From: Scandinavium manionii
Lineage (GTDB): Bacteria > Pseudomonadota > Gammaproteobacteria > Enterobacterales > Enterobacteriaceae
Reading direction: 5' to 3'
DNA: 64,000 nucleotides
Assembly (NCBI RefSeq): GCF_024764775.1
Contig: NZ_JALIGC010000040.1
Location: forward strand, 124,001-188,000
The notes beneath the pieces are model-generated. The model ran no database searches. It had not been told where the DNA came from and saw nothing but the letters and a program-made list of their open reading frames with translations. Positions within the stretch are counted from its first letter, which is position 1. Every line of letters starts with the position of its first letter. This document shows positions 26,305 to 35,909 of the stretch, piece after piece. The position numbers and the translations under genes were made by a program.

Positions 26305-28023
26305 ATGAAACAAACCGTTGCGGCCTATATCGCAAAAACTTTTGAACAAGCCGGGGTGAAACGAATCTGGGGTGTCACCGGAGACTCCCTTAACGGGCTC
26401 AGTGACAGCCTTAACAAAATGGGCACCATCGAATGGATGCCCACTCGCCATGAAGAGGTGGCCGCATTCGCTGCAGGTGCCGAAGCCCAGCTCACCGGCG
26501 AACTGGCGGTCTGCGCTGGCTCCTGCGGGCCTGGCAACCTGCATCTGATTAACGGTCTGTTTGACTGCCATCGCAACCACGTGCCAGTAGTGGCTATTGC
26601 CGCCCACATCCCATCCAGCGAAATCGGCAGCGGTTATTTTCAGGAAACTCATCCACAGGAACTGTTCCGCGAATGCAGCCATTACTGCGAACTGGTCTCT
26701 TCACCCGAACAAATCCCGCAGGTGCTGGCGATTGCGATGCGCAAAGCGGTGCTTAACCGTGGTGTTTCGGTGGTGGTGTTACCCGGCGACGTGGCGTTGA
26801 AACCCGCCCCGGAAAGCGCCAGCACCCATTGGTATCACGCCCCACAGCCAGTAGTGGTGCCGGAAATGGAAGAGCTGCGCAAGCTCGCGCAACTGCTGCG
26901 CTACTCCAGCAACATCGCGCTCCTGTGCGGCAGCGGCTGTGCCGGGGCGCATAAAGAGCTGCTGGAGTTTGCCGGCAAGCTGAAATCACCGATTGTGCAC
27001 GCCATGCGCGGCAAAGAGCATGTCGAATACGACAACCCATATGATGTCGGGATGACCGGCCTGATCGGTTTCTCATCCGGTTTCCACACCATGATGAACG
27101 CCGACACGCTGGTGCTGCTCGGCACCCAGTTCCCGTACCGCCCGTTCTACCCGGCCGATGCCAAAATTATTCAGATAGACATTAATCCGGCCAGCATCGG
27201 CGCACACAGCAAAGTGGACATGGCGCTGATCGGCGATATCAAAGCCACGCTCGCCACCCTGACGCCGCTGCTGGAGGAGAAAACCGATCGCGCTTTCCTC
27301 GATAAAGCACTGGAACATTACCGCGATGCGCGCAAAGGACTTGATGATTTAGCCAAACCGAGTGAGAAAGCCATTCACCCGCAGTATCTGGCGCAGCAAA
27401 TCAGCCATTTCGCCGACGATGACGCCATCTTCACCTGCGATGTCGGCACCCCGACGGTCTGGGCCGCGCGCTACCTGAAAATGAACGGCAAGCGCCGTCT
27501 GCTCGGCTCGTTCAACCACGGTTCGATGGCCAACGCCATGCCGCAGGCGCTCGGCGCGAAAGCAACAATGCCAGACCGACAGGTGGTGGCGATGTGCGGC
27601 GACGGCGGTTTTAGCATGCTGATGGGGGATTTTCTCTCCGTGGCGCAGCTCAAACTGCCGCTGAAGATCGTGGTCTTCAACAACAGCGTGCTCGGCTTTG
27701 TGGCGATGGAAATGAAGGCTGGAGGTTACATGACCGACGGCACCGAACTGCATGACACCAACTTCGCCAATATCGCTGAAGCCTGCGGTATCACCGGGAT
27801 ACGCGTCGAAAAATCGGCAGATCTCGATGAAGCGCTACAGCGAGCATTCAGTATCGACGGGCCGGTACTGGTTGACGTGGTGGTGGCGAAGGATGAACTG
27901 GCGATCCCGCCGCAAATTAAACTCGAACAGGCCAAAGGTTTCAGCCTGTATATGTTGCGCGCGATCATCAGTGGGCGTGGCGATGAAGTGATCGAACTGG
28001 CGAAAACCAACTGGCTCAGGTAA
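26305..28023 (+). CDS. poxB: Pyruvate dehydrogenase (quinone), pyruvate oxidase
   Basis: Peripheral membrane flavoprotein that oxidatively decarboxylates pyruvate to acetate and CO2 and passes electrons to ubiquinone, mostly in stationary phase. The 572 residues have the thiamine diphosphate Glu in RHEEVAAFAAGAEA, a central FAD domain, and the GDG...NN cofactor motif (MCGDGGFSML to VVFNN). The C-terminal helix that binds lipid is present. AAGGAGAAGG lies before the ATG. ltaE follows after 38 bp. Confidence 0.97.
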   Translation: MKQTVAAYIAKTFEQAGVKRIWGVTGDSLNGLSDSLNKMGTIEWMPTRHEEVAAFAAGAEAQLTGELAVCAGSCGPGNLHLINGLFDCHRNHVPVVAIAAHIPSSEIGSGYFQETHPQELFRECSHYCELVSSPEQIPQVLAIAMRKAVLNRGVSVVVLPGDVALKPAPESASTHWYHAPQPVVVPEMEELRKLAQLLRYSSNIALLCGSGCAGAHKELLEFAGKLKSPIVHAMRGKEHVEYDNPYDVGMTGLIGFSSGFHTMMNADTLVLLGTQFPYRPFYPADAKIIQIDINPASIGAHSKVDMALIGDIKATLATLTPLLEEKTDRAFLDKALEHYRDARKGLDDLAKPSEKAIHPQYLAQQISHFADDDAIFTCDVGTPTVWAARYLKMNGKRRLLGSFNHGSMANAMPQALGAKATMPDRQVVAMCGDGGFSMLMGDFLSVAQLKLPLKIVVFNNSVLGFVAMEMKAGGYMTDGTELHDTNFANIAEACGITGIRVEKSADLDEALQRAFSIDGPVLVDVVVAKDELAIPPQIKLEQAKGFSLYMLRAIISGRGDEVIELAKTNWLR

Positions 28024-28061
28024 AAAGAGAGGCATAACCCTGATGGAAAAAAGGAAATGCC

Positions 28062-29066
28062 GTGATCGATTTACGTAGTGATACCGTCACCCGCCCTGGG
28101 CGCGCCATGCTGGAACAGATGATGGCCGCCCCGGTCGGGGATGATGTGTACGGGGATGACCCGACCGTTAATGAACTGCAACGCTATGCCGCGGAGCTCG
28201 GGGGCAAAGAAGCCGCTCTGTTTCTGCCAACCGGCACTCAGGCGAACCTGGTGGCGCTGTTGAGCCACTGCGAACGCGGCGAAGAGTACATCGTCGGCCA
28301 GGGCGCGCATAACTATCTGTACGAAGCGGGCGGCGCCGCGGTATTGGGCAGCATTCAGCCACAGCCGATTGATGCTGCCAGCGACGCGACTCTGCCGCTT
28401 GATAAAGTCGCGGCGAAAATCAAAGCCGATGACATCCACTTTGCACGCACCAAACTATTGAGCCTCGAAAATACCCATAACGGCAAAGTGCTGCCGCGCG
28501 AATACCTGAAAGATGCGTGGGAATTTACCCGCGAGCGCGGGCTTGCCCTGCACGTTGACGGTGCGCGTATCTTCAACGCCATCGTGGCGTACGGCTGCGA
28601 GCTGAAAGACGTCACGCAATATTGCGACTCCTTCACCATCTGTCTGTCCAAAGGGCTGGGTACGCCGGTTGGCTCCCTGCTGGTCGGCAACGCGGATTAC
28701 ATCAAGCGCGCGAACCGCTGGCGTAAAATGACAGGCGGCGGGATGCGTCAGGCAGGCATTCTGGCGGCGGCTGGTCTGTATGCGCTGAAAAATAACGTTC
28801 AACGTTTGCAGGACGATCACGACAATGCCGCGTGGATGGCTGAACAACTGAAAGAAATTGGCGCTGACGTGATGCGTCACGACACCAACATGCTGTTCGT
28901 GCGCGTTGGGGAAGAGAACGCAGCCGCGCTCGGCGAGCATATGCGCGCCAACGGCGTGCTGATCAACGCCTCGCCGATTGTGCGACTGGTGATGCATCTG
29001 GATGTGGATCGCCAGAAGCTGGCAGAAGTAGTCGGCCACTGGAAATCATTCTTACGCTCTCAATAA
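28062..29066 (+). CDS. ltaE: Low-specificity L-threonine aldolase
   Basis: PLP enzyme that splits L-threonine and L-allo-threonine into glycine and acetaldehyde. The 334 residues show the cofactor lysine in CLSKGLGTPVGS (Lys197) and the PLP-phosphate and ring contacts of the family (LPTGTQAN, HVDGARIFNA). The start is GTG at 28062 with AAGGA upstream. It probably belongs to one transcript with poxB and ybjT. Confidence 0.96.
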   Translation: MIDLRSDTVTRPGRAMLEQMMAAPVGDDVYGDDPTVNELQRYAAELGGKEAALFLPTGTQANLVALLSHCERGEEYIVGQGAHNYLYEAGGAAVLGSIQPQPIDAASDATLPLDKVAAKIKADDIHFARTKLLSLENTHNGKVLPREYLKDAWEFTRERGLALHVDGARIFNAIVAYGCELKDVTQYCDSFTICLSKGLGTPVGSLLVGNADYIKRANRWRKMTGGGMRQAGILAAAGLYALKNNVQRLQDDHDNAAWMAEQLKEIGADVMRHDTNMLFVRVGEENAAALGEHMRANGVLINASPIVRLVMHLDVDRQKLAEVVGHWKSFLRSQ

Positions 29067-29096
29067 GCAGTCTAATGAAACGTTAAGGAGAACAAC

Positions 29097-30530
29097 GTGC
29101 CACACACTATTCTGGTGCTCGGTGCCAGCGGCTACATCGGCCAGCATCTGGTGACTGAACTGAGCGCGCGCGGGGCAACCGTACGGGCGGCGGCACGTAA
29201 CACGGATCGTCTGCAAAAACTGGCGCTGCCCGGCGTCAGCTGTCATCACGTGGACCTCAACTGGCCGGAAGGCCTGCCAGCCCTGCTGGACGGGGTCGAC
29301 ACCGTTTATTTCCTGGTGCACGGCATGGGCGAAGGCGGTAACTTCGTCGCCCACGAACGTCAGGTCGCGCTGAATGTGCGCGATGCCCTGCGCCAGCAGC
29401 CAGTCAAACAGATTATCTTTTTGAGTTCGCTGCAGGCCCCGGAAAATGAGCAGTCCGACCATTTACGCGCGCGCCAGATTACCGGCGAACTTCTGCGCGA
29501 AGCGGGCATTCCGGTGACAGAACTGCGGGCCGGGATTATCGTCGGCGCGGGATCTGCCGCCTTCGAAGTAATGCGCGATATGGTTTACAACCTGCCGGTG
29601 CTGACGCCGCCGCGCTGGGTGCGTTCCCGCACCACGCCGATCGCGCTGGAAAATTTGCTCTATTACCTGGTGGAATTACTCAATCACCCAACCGATACGC
29701 ACCGCGTGCTGGAAGCCGCCGGGCCTGATGAGCTGAGCTATCAGCAGCAGTTCGAGCATTTCATGCGCATCAGCGGTCGCCATCGCCCGTTAATTCCCAT
29801 TCCTTTCCCTACTAGCTGGATTTCGGTGTGGTTCCTCAATGTCATCACCTCCGTGCCGCCGACCACCGCCAAGGCGCTGATCCAGGGGCTGAAACACGAT
29901 CTGTTGGCTGACGATCGCGAACTTCGGGCACTGATCCCGCAGACGCTTATCTCTTTTGACGAAGCGGTGAAACGCACGCTGAAAGAAGAAGAGCAGCTGA
30001 TGAACTCCAGCGACTGGGGCTACGACGCCCAGGCTTTCGCCCGCTGGCGGCCAGAATATGGGTATTTTCCAAAGCAGGCGGGCTGCACCATCAGTACCTC
30101 CGCCAGCCTTGACGCGTTATGGCAGGTCGTCAACCAGCTCGGCGGTAAAGAGCGCTATTTCTTCGGCAATATTCTATGGGATATTCGCGGCGCGATGGAC
30201 CGTGTAATGGGACATAAACTGGCTAAAGGCCGCCCGGAACGTGAGATGCTGAAAACCGGTGACGCGGTGGATAGCTGGAAAGTGATCATCGTTGAACCGC
30301 AAAAACAGCTTTCGCTGTTGTTCGGCATGAAAGCACCAGGCCTCGGGCGCCTCACCTTCAGCATGAAGGATAAAGGCGACCATCGTGAAATCGACGTTCG
30401 CGCCTGGTGGCATCCGCACGGTATGCCAGGCTTATTCTATTGGCTGCTGATGATCCCCGCACATCTGTTCATTTTTCGGGGTATGGCGAAGCGCATTGCC
30501 AGGCTCGCCGAAGAAATCACGCACAAATAG
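29097..30530 (+). CDS. ybjT: NAD(P)-binding protein YbjT (DUF2867)
   Basis: A 477-residue inner-membrane-associated protein. An N-terminal atypical SDR/NmrA-type Rossmann domain (LVLGASGYIGQHL) is followed by a DUF2867 domain and a C-terminal hydrophobic segment (GLFYWLLMIPAHLFIF). The function is unknown. The start is GTG at 29097 after AAGGAGAACAAC, 30 bp after ltaE, so they are likely co-transcribed. Confidence 0.93.
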   Translation: MPHTILVLGASGYIGQHLVTELSARGATVRAAARNTDRLQKLALPGVSCHHVDLNWPEGLPALLDGVDTVYFLVHGMGEGGNFVAHERQVALNVRDALRQQPVKQIIFLSSLQAPENEQSDHLRARQITGELLREAGIPVTELRAGIIVGAGSAAFEVMRDMVYNLPVLTPPRWVRSRTTPIALENLLYYLVELLNHPTDTHRVLEAAGPDELSYQQQFEHFMRISGRHRPLIPIPFPTSWISVWFLNVITSVPPTTAKALIQGLKHDLLADDRELRALIPQTLISFDEAVKRTLKEEEQLMNSSDWGYDAQAFARWRPEYGYFPKQAGCTISTSASLDALWQVVNQLGGKERYFFGNILWDIRGAMDRVMGHKLAKGRPEREMLKTGDAVDSWKVIIVEPQKQLSLLFGMKAPGLGRLTFSMKDKGDHREIDVRAWWHPHGMPGLFYWLLMIPAHLFIFRGMAKRIARLAEEITHK

Positions 30531-30626
30531 ACAATACAAGATTTTTTCTTCGCAGTTTCCCATTGCAACTCAGCGTAATTCACGGAAAAATGCGCACGAA
30601 ATTCTTTTCAGACACAGTGGATTGAT

Positions 30627-31640
30627 ATGAAGGTACTGGTCACCGGAGCCACCAGCGGTTTAGGCCGTAATGCGGTGGAATATCTGCGCCGTAAAGGCAT
30701 CAGCGTCAGAGCAACCGGTCGCAATGCGGCAATGGGTCGGCTGCTGGAAAAAATGGGCGCTGAGTTTGTTCAGGCCGATCTGACCGAACTGGTGTCTTCG
30801 CAGGCGAAAGTGATGCTCGCCGGGATCGACACGCTGTGGCACTGCTCCAGTTTCACGTCCCCGTGGGGCACGCAGGAAGCCTTCGATTTAGCCAACGTGC
30901 GCGCCACGCGCCGTCTGGGCGAATGGGCCGTTGCCTGGGGCGTGCGCAACTTTATTCATATCTCGTCGCCGTCACTGTACTTTGATTATCACCATCATCG
31001 TGACATCAAAGAAGAGTTCCGCCCGCAGCGTTTTGCCAATGAATTTGCCCGCAGCAAAGCCGCTGGTGAAGAGGTCATTAACCTGCTGGCTCAGGCGAAC
31101 CCGAATACCCGTTTCACGGTACTGCGCCCGCAAAGCCTGTTTGGCCCGCACGATAAAGTGTTTATTCCGCGTCTGGCGCAGATGATGCATCACTACGGCA
31201 GCGTGCTGCTGCCGCGTGGCGGCAATGCGCAGGTGGACATGACCTACTACGAAAACGCGGTACATGCGATGTGGCTGGCGAGCCAGCCGCTGTGTGATTC
31301 GCTGCCTTCCGGTCGCGTTTACAACATCACCAACGGCGAGCCGCGCAGCCTGAAAAGCATCGTGCAGAAGCTTATCGACGAGCTGGATATTCAGTGCCGC
31401 ATCCGCTCGGTGCCCTATCCGATGCTGGATATGGTCGCCCGCAGCATGGAAAAATTCGGCAACAAGGCGGCAAAAGAGCCGTCGTTCACCCACTATGGCG
31501 TGTCGAAGCTGAACTTTGACTTCACGCTGGACATCAGCCGCGCTGAAAAAGAGCTCGGCTATCAGCCCATCGTGACGCTGGATCAAGGCATTGTGGAAAC
31601 CGCCCACTGGCTGAAAGATCACGGCAAACTACCGCGCTAA
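30627..31640 (+). CDS. ybjS: NAD-dependent epimerase/dehydratase family protein YbjS
   Basis: A 337-residue extended SDR. The N-terminal motif is VTGATSGLGRNAVEYL. The YxxxK position reads FANEFARSKAAGEEV with no Tyr in the usual place, so classic epimerase chemistry is uncertain. The exact substrate is unknown. It follows ybjT after about 95 bp and converges on amiD with a 3-bp gap. Confidence 0.92.
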   Translation: MKVLVTGATSGLGRNAVEYLRRKGISVRATGRNAAMGRLLEKMGAEFVQADLTELVSSQAKVMLAGIDTLWHCSSFTSPWGTQEAFDLANVRATRRLGEWAVAWGVRNFIHISSPSLYFDYHHHRDIKEEFRPQRFANEFARSKAAGEEVINLLAQANPNTRFTVLRPQSLFGPHDKVFIPRLAQMMHHYGSVLLPRGGNAQVDMTYYENAVHAMWLASQPLCDSLPSGRVYNITNGEPRSLKSIVQKLIDELDIQCRIRSVPYPMLDMVARSMEKFGNKAAKEPSFTHYGVSKLNFDFTLDISRAEKELGYQPIVTLDQGIVETAHWLKDHGKLPR

Positions 31641-31643
31641 CCG

Positions 31644-32486
31644 TCAACCCTGACCGTATTTTTCCAGTAACGCTTCGGCAATGGCCTGCGTTTGCGCATC
31701 CGCCACGCCGTCCCAACGTTCGGGGCGGAAGTGCATCTGGAACGCCATAATCACCCGTTTCTTCTGCGCGTAGGTCATCCCCGGCGTCACTTCATAGCCA
31801 TAGCGTGCGAGCAAATCCAGCACTGACGCGGTATTCACCGGTTCCTGCGGCTGACGTCCATTGAGATAAAATGCCACCCGGTTCTCATCCGGCCAGGCGC
31901 CTATCCCCTGCTTCGCCAGTTGCAGCCACGGGAACAGCGGCCCTGGATCGTCTTTACGCTGCGGCGCAACGTCTGCATGTGCCACCACGTTTTGCGGTTC
32001 AATGTGATACCGGGCAATGATGTCTTTTGCCAGCGGGATCAGCGCGTTGATTTGCGACGGGGCAAACGGAGTAAAGCTTTTTACGCCCGCCGTTTTCTCC
32101 CAGCCTGGGTTTTCCAGTTCGATGCCAATCGATGTGTCATTGATACGTGTAGCGCCGCGCCAGAAGCTTATTCCCGCATGCCAGGCCAAATCCTGTTCCG
32201 GAACCAGCTGCCAGATAAGCGGTTTACCCTTTCTTTCGGGCGGCGTGTTCGGAATCAGATAGTGCACGCTGACATCCTTAGCCGTCAGCGTCGCCAGAGA
32301 ATTTTCAAAATCCCCGGCGGTATAATGGAGAACCAGCACTTTAATGCGCGGATACGCATTGGGCGCCGGATGACTGGCGTCCAGCATATAGCCCGGTTTG
32401 CTGATGAGATTCTGCTGACTGGCGTCCTTATCACTGCCGCAGCCCGCCAACAGCAACGCCAGCGCTATCGGTAAAAAACGTTTCAT
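31644..32486 (-). CDS. amiD: N-acetylmuramoyl-L-alanine amidase AmiD (lipoprotein)
   Basis: Outer-membrane-anchored zinc amidase that cleaves the MurNAc–L-Ala bond in murein and anhydro-muropeptides. The 280 residues begin with a lipoprotein signal (LLLAGC, Cys at 16). The Amidase_2 domain carries the zinc ligands in VLHYTAG, VAHADVAP and nearby residues. A peptidoglycan-binding-like domain forms the C-terminus. It overlaps the end of ybjQ by 4 bp, so the two are coupled. Confidence 0.95.
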   Translation of the reverse strand: MKRFLPIALALLLAGCGSDKDASQQNLISKPGYMLDASHPAPNAYPRIKVLVLHYTAGDFENSLATLTAKDVSVHYLIPNTPPERKGKPLIWQLVPEQDLAWHAGISFWRGATRINDTSIGIELENPGWEKTAGVKSFTPFAPSQINALIPLAKDIIARYHIEPQNVVAHADVAPQRKDDPGPLFPWLQLAKQGIGAWPDENRVAFYLNGRQPQEPVNTASVLDLLARYGYEVTPGMTYAQKKRVIMAFQMHFRPERWDGVADAQTQAIAEALLEKYGQG

Positions 32487-32806
32487 CGGCGTACTTTTAC
32501 GGCGGTGCCACTGACGCTGACCATCAACATGCTGCTGTCTTTGCCGACGGTTTCATAGTCGATATCAATGCCGACAACCGCATCGGCGCCCAGCGCTTTG
32601 GCCTGCTCGCCCAGCTCCTGAAACGCTATTTCACGCGCTTTGCGCAGCTCTTTTTCGTACGCACCGGAGCGCCCGCCGACGATATCGCGGATACCGGCAA
32701 AAAAATCACGGAAAATGTTCGCGCCGAGAATCGCTTCCCCGGTCACCACGCCGCAGTATTCGACGATGGTTTGTCCTTCCAGTGTTGGGGTCGTTGAGAA
32801 TTGCAT
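32483..32806 (-). CDS. ybjQ: YbjQ family protein (UPF0145)
   Basis: A 107-residue cytosolic protein of the YbjQ/UPF0145 heavy-metal-binding-like family. Sequence such as TTPTLEGQTIVEYCGVVTGE and ALGADAVVGIDIDYET is typical. The function is unknown. It precedes amiD with a 4-bp overlap and is divergent from ybjP across an ERIC element. Confidence 0.93.
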   Translation of the reverse strand: MQFSTTPTLEGQTIVEYCGVVTGEAILGANIFRDFFAGIRDIVGGRSGAYEKELRKAREIAFQELGEQAKALGADAVVGIDIDYETVGKDSSMLMVSVSGTAVKVRR

Positions 32807-32899
32807 TCGTCCTCCTTCTTCAATGCCTTAGCTCAGTTAATCAAACACATTATCGTACCGATACGCTATGCTTGAAAACATCTAAATACCGTAGTCAGT

Positions 32900-32973
32900 C
32901 TATACCCTAAATAATTCGAGTTGCAGGCAGGCGTAGCCAACGCTCATGCAACTTGTAGTATGACGGGAATATA
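32900..32973. repeat. Internally deleted ERIC element in the ybjP leader
   Basis: Both ends match the full element at 61527–61655 (left TAAATAATTCGAGTTGCAGG, right CATGCAACTTGTAGTATGACG), but the central GTGAGTCCCC...GGTGAGC section is missing, leaving about 74 bp. Its right end is directly followed by the ribosome site AAGGAA of ybjP. Confidence 0.8.
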
Positions 32974-32985
32974 AGGAAATCACTC

Positions 32986-33498
32986 ATGCGTTACTCTGCC
33001 GCTGCTCTTCTTGTCCCTTGCGCCCTTTTGCTGAGCGCCTGCACCACCGTCACCCCTGCGTTCAAGGATATCGGTACCCGTTCAGGTCCTTGCGTAGAAG
33101 GTGGCCCGGACACCGTTGCACAGAAGTTTTACGACTATCACATTCAGCACCGCACCACCGATTTAGCCGCACTGCGTCCATACCTGAGCGATGATCTGGC
33201 AAAAGTGCTTAACGATGCGAACAACGATCCGAATAAACGCGCTCTGTTGCAGGAAGACTTGTTCTCCAGCCGCACAACACCCGCAGACAGCGCTGATGTA
33301 GCCAGCGCATCAACCATCCCAAATACTGACGCCCGCAACATTCCGCTTCGCGTTGAACTGAAACAAGGTTCTCAGAGCTGGCAGGATGAAGTACTGATGA
33401 TCCGCGAAGGCCAATGCTGGGCTGTAGACGACGTGCGCTACCTCGGCGGCACCGTTCACGCCCCGGCTGGCACGCTGCGCCAGACGCTGACCAAGTAA
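32986..33498 (+). CDS. ybjP: Lipoprotein YbjP
   Basis: A 170-residue predicted lipoprotein (signal MRYSAAALLVPCALLLSAC, lipobox LSAC with Cys19), then a DUF3828-like globular domain. The role is unknown. AAGGAA (32973–32978) is the ribosome site and abuts the end of an ERIC element. In E. coli it lies next to the art operon as here. Confidence 0.9.
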   Translation: MRYSAAALLVPCALLLSACTTVTPAFKDIGTRSGPCVEGGPDTVAQKFYDYHIQHRTTDLAALRPYLSDDLAKVLNDANNDPNKRALLQEDLFSSRTTPADSADVASASTIPNTDARNIPLRVELKQGSQSWQDEVLMIREGQCWAVDDVRYLGGTVHAPAGTLRQTLTK

Positions 33499-33521
33499 AA
33501 TCCCCCTTAATAACTCAGGTT

Positions 33522-33562
33522 AAATGTCTGGCATTCTGTGATGGATGCCGACATTTATTTCC
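33522..33562 (+). terminator. Probable intrinsic terminator of ybjP
   Basis: AAATGTC and GGCAT pair with ATGCC and GACATTT (one bulged T), followed by ATTTCC. It separates ybjP from the artP promoter region. Confidence 0.6.
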
Positions 33563-33640
33563 TTGCCCCTGCGCTCTCGCTATTTTGTGCTAACTTTAAG
33601 TGTAAACGTGGTTTATATTTAAGTTTTAACGCACAAATAT

Positions 33641-33654
33641 TGCATAACTATTCT
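33641..33654 (+). promoter_or_regulatory. Candidate ARG box upstream of artP
   Basis: TGCATAACTATTCT matches the ArgR core TGAAT-N4-ATTCA at 8 of 10 positions. A weaker partner (6 of 10) lies 21 bp upstream at 33620–33633, the spacing ArgR hexamers prefer. artPIQM is ArgR-repressed in E. coli. Confidence 0.5.
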
Positions 33655-33705
33655 GTGAACGTTACTATCTGCGGCCTCAATAGCTATCGGTGTCAGATTT
33701 CCCGG

Positions 33706-34434
33706 ATGAGTATAAAACTAGAAGGCATTAACTGCTTTTACGGCGCACATCAGGCGCTGTTCGACATAACCCTGGATTGCCCGCAGGGTGAAACGCTGGT
33801 GCTGCTTGGCCCTAGCGGCGCGGGAAAAAGTTCGCTATTGCGCGTGCTTAACCTGCTGGAGATGCCGCGTTCCGGCCAACTCTCCATTGCGGGAAATCAA
33901 TTCAATTTCAGCAAAGCCCCTTCCGATAAAGCGATACGCGATCTGCGTCAAAACGTCGGAATGGTCTTCCAGCAGTACAATCTGTGGCCGCACTTAACCG
34001 TGCAGCAAAACCTGATTGAAGCCCCCTGCCGCGTGCTCGGTTTATCGAAAGAGCAGGCGCTGGCGCGTGCCGAAAAGTTACTGGAACGTCTACGTCTGAA
34101 ACCCTACAGCGACCGCTATCCTTTACACCTTTCCGGTGGTCAGCAGCAGCGCGTGGCCATTGCCCGTGCGCTGATGATGGAACCGCAGGTTCTGCTGTTT
34201 GATGAGCCAACCGCCGCACTGGACCCGGAAATCACCGCCCAGATTGTGAGCATCATTCGTGAGCTGGCTCAGACCCAAATTACACAAGTGATCGTCACCC
34301 ATGAAGTCGAAGTGGCGCGTAAAACCGCCAGTCGTGTGGTGTATATGGAAAACGGCCACATCGTCGAGCTTGGGGATGCGAGCTGCTTTGCCAAGCCGCA
34401 GACCGAAGCGTTTAAAAACTATCTTTCACACTGA
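33706..34434 (+). CDS. artP: Arginine ABC transporter ATP-binding protein ArtP
   Basis: ATPase of the ArtPQM–ArtI/J arginine importer. The 242 residues contain Walker A GPSGAGKSS, Q-loop FQQYNLW, signature LSGGQQQR, Walker B LLFDEPTAALD and the switch His in VTHE. The start MSIKLEGINCFYG at 33706 follows CCGG; the frame is open 56 codons upstream without homology. It begins the artPIQM operon, with artI 20 bp downstream. Confidence 0.97.
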   Translation: MSIKLEGINCFYGAHQALFDITLDCPQGETLVLLGPSGAGKSSLLRVLNLLEMPRSGQLSIAGNQFNFSKAPSDKAIRDLRQNVGMVFQQYNLWPHLTVQQNLIEAPCRVLGLSKEQALARAEKLLERLRLKPYSDRYPLHLSGGQQQRVAIARALMMEPQVLLFDEPTAALDPEITAQIVSIIRELAQTQITQVIVTHEVEVARKTASRVVYMENGHIVELGDASCFAKPQTEAFKNYLSH

Positions 34435-34454
34435 TGTTTTCGGGAACAATGACA

Positions 34455-35186
34455 ATGAAAAAAATCGTGATTGCCGCGCTGCTCGCCAGCGTCAGCCTTT
34501 CCGCTGGTGCAGCCCAGACTATTCGTTTTGCGATGGAAGCGTCTTATCCTCCGTTTGAATCCATCGATGCCAACAACAAGATCGTCGGCTTCGACGTGGA
34601 CCTGGCGAACGCGCTGTGCAAACAGATCGACGCCACCTGTACGTTCACCAACCAGGCGTTCGACAGCCTGATCCCAAGCCTGAAATTCCGTCGTTTTGAC
34701 GCGGTAATTTCCGGTATGGACATCACGCCAGAGCGTGAAAAGCAGGTCCTGTTCACTCAGCCGTACTACGAGAATTCTGCGTTGTTTGTGGGCCAGAAAG
34801 GCAAAGTGGCGGATATCGCCGCGCTGAAAGGTAAAAAAGTGGGCATGCAAAACGGCACCACGCACCAGAAATTCATCATGGATAAACATCCAGAAATCAC
34901 CACCGTGCCGTACGACAGCTATCAGAATGCGAAGCTGGACCTGCAAAATGGCCGTATTGACGCGGTGTTCGGCGATACCGCCGTGGTGACCGAATGGCTA
35001 AAAGCCGATCCGAAACTGGCGGCCATTGGCGATAAAGTGACAGACAAAGAATACTTTGGTACTGGCCTCGGCATCGCCGTGCGTCAGGGCAACAGCGATT
35101 TGCAGCAGAAGCTGAACGATGCGCTGACCAAAGTGAAGCAGGATGGGACGTACAAAACCATCTACAGCAAATGGTTCCAGAAGTAA
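34455..35186 (+). CDS. artI: Arginine-transporter periplasmic binding protein ArtI
   Basis: A 243-residue SBP_bac_3-type protein. The signal peptide ends at about residue 20 (LSAGAAQ), and the mature protein begins QTIRFAMEASYPPFES. The conserved binding-site Arg/Asp region (ISGMDITPER, NGTTHQK, VFGDTAVV) is present. It is a paralogue of artJ. The start at 34455 matches E. coli; seven in-frame upstream codons are disregarded. Confidence 0.96.
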   Translation: MKKIVIAALLASVSLSAGAAQTIRFAMEASYPPFESIDANNKIVGFDVDLANALCKQIDATCTFTNQAFDSLIPSLKFRRFDAVISGMDITPEREKQVLFTQPYYENSALFVGQKGKVADIAALKGKKVGMQNGTTHQKFIMDKHPEITTVPYDSYQNAKLDLQNGRIDAVFGDTAVVTEWLKADPKLAAIGDKVTDKEYFGTGLGIAVRQGNSDLQQKLNDALTKVKQDGTYKTIYSKWFQK

Positions 35187-35192
35187 TTCTTG

Positions 35193-35909
35193 ATGAACGA
35201 AATGTTTCCATTAGCAAGTGCCGCCGGGATGACCGTCGGCCTTGCCGTTTGTGCTCTGGCGATTGGCCTGGTGCTGGCGATGATCTTTGCGGTTTGGGAG
35301 TCAGCGAAATGGCGTCCCGTCGCGTGGGTTGGCACCGGACTGGTCACCCTTCTGCGTGGATTACCGGAAATTCTGGTGGTCCTGTTCATCTATTTCGGCT
35401 CTTCACAGCTGCTGCTGATGCTGTCCGACGGCTTTACGCTGAACCTCGGTTTTGCGCAGATCCCGGTGCAGGTGCAGATTGAAAACTTCGACGTCAGTCC
35501 GTTCCTCTGCGGCGTGATTGCGCTGTCCCTGCTCTATTCCGCTTACGCGTCGCAGACCCTGCGAGGTGCGCTTAAAGCGGTGCCGGTGGGTCAGTGGGAA
35601 TCCGGCCAGGCGCTTGGGCTGTCTAAAGCCGCCATTTTCTTCCGCCTGGTGATGCCGCAAATGTGGCGTCATGCGCTGCCGGGGCTGGGTAACCAGTGGC
35701 TGGTGCTGCTGAAAGATACCGCGCTGGTGTCGCTTATCAGCGTGAACGATTTGATGCTGCAAACCAAAAGCATCGCCACCCGGACCCAGGAACCGTTTAC
35801 CTGGTACATCGTGGCGGCGGCGATTTACCTCGTCATCACCCTGCTCAGTCAGTACATCCTCAAACGCATTGACCTGCGCGCGACTCGCTTTGAACGGAGG
35901 CCAGGCTGA
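35193..35909 (+). CDS. artQ: Arginine ABC transporter permease ArtQ
   Basis: A 238-residue inner-membrane permease of the HisM type with about five spans and the EAA-like loop (GQALGLSKAAIFFRLVMPQ) that docks on ArtP. The start ATG 35193 lies 6 bp after artI; a TTG one codon before is less likely. Its TGA overlaps the artM ATG (TGATG). Confidence 0.96.
   Translation: MNEMFPLASAAGMTVGLAVCALAIGLVLAMIFAVWESAKWRPVAWVGTGLVTLLRGLPEILVVLFIYFGSSQLLLMLSDGFTLNLGFAQIPVQVQIENFDVSPFLCGVIALSLLYSAYASQTLRGALKAVPVGQWESGQALGLSKAAIFFRLVMPQMWRHALPGLGNQWLVLLKDTALVSLISVNDLMLQTKSIATRTQEPFTWYIVAAAIYLVITLLSQYILKRIDLRATRFERRPG

Noticed and set aside
33622..33705. N-terminal extension of artP (56 extra residues)
   Set aside because: The extension covers the ARG-box promoter region and has no homology; MSIKLEGINCF at 33706 is the conserved start.
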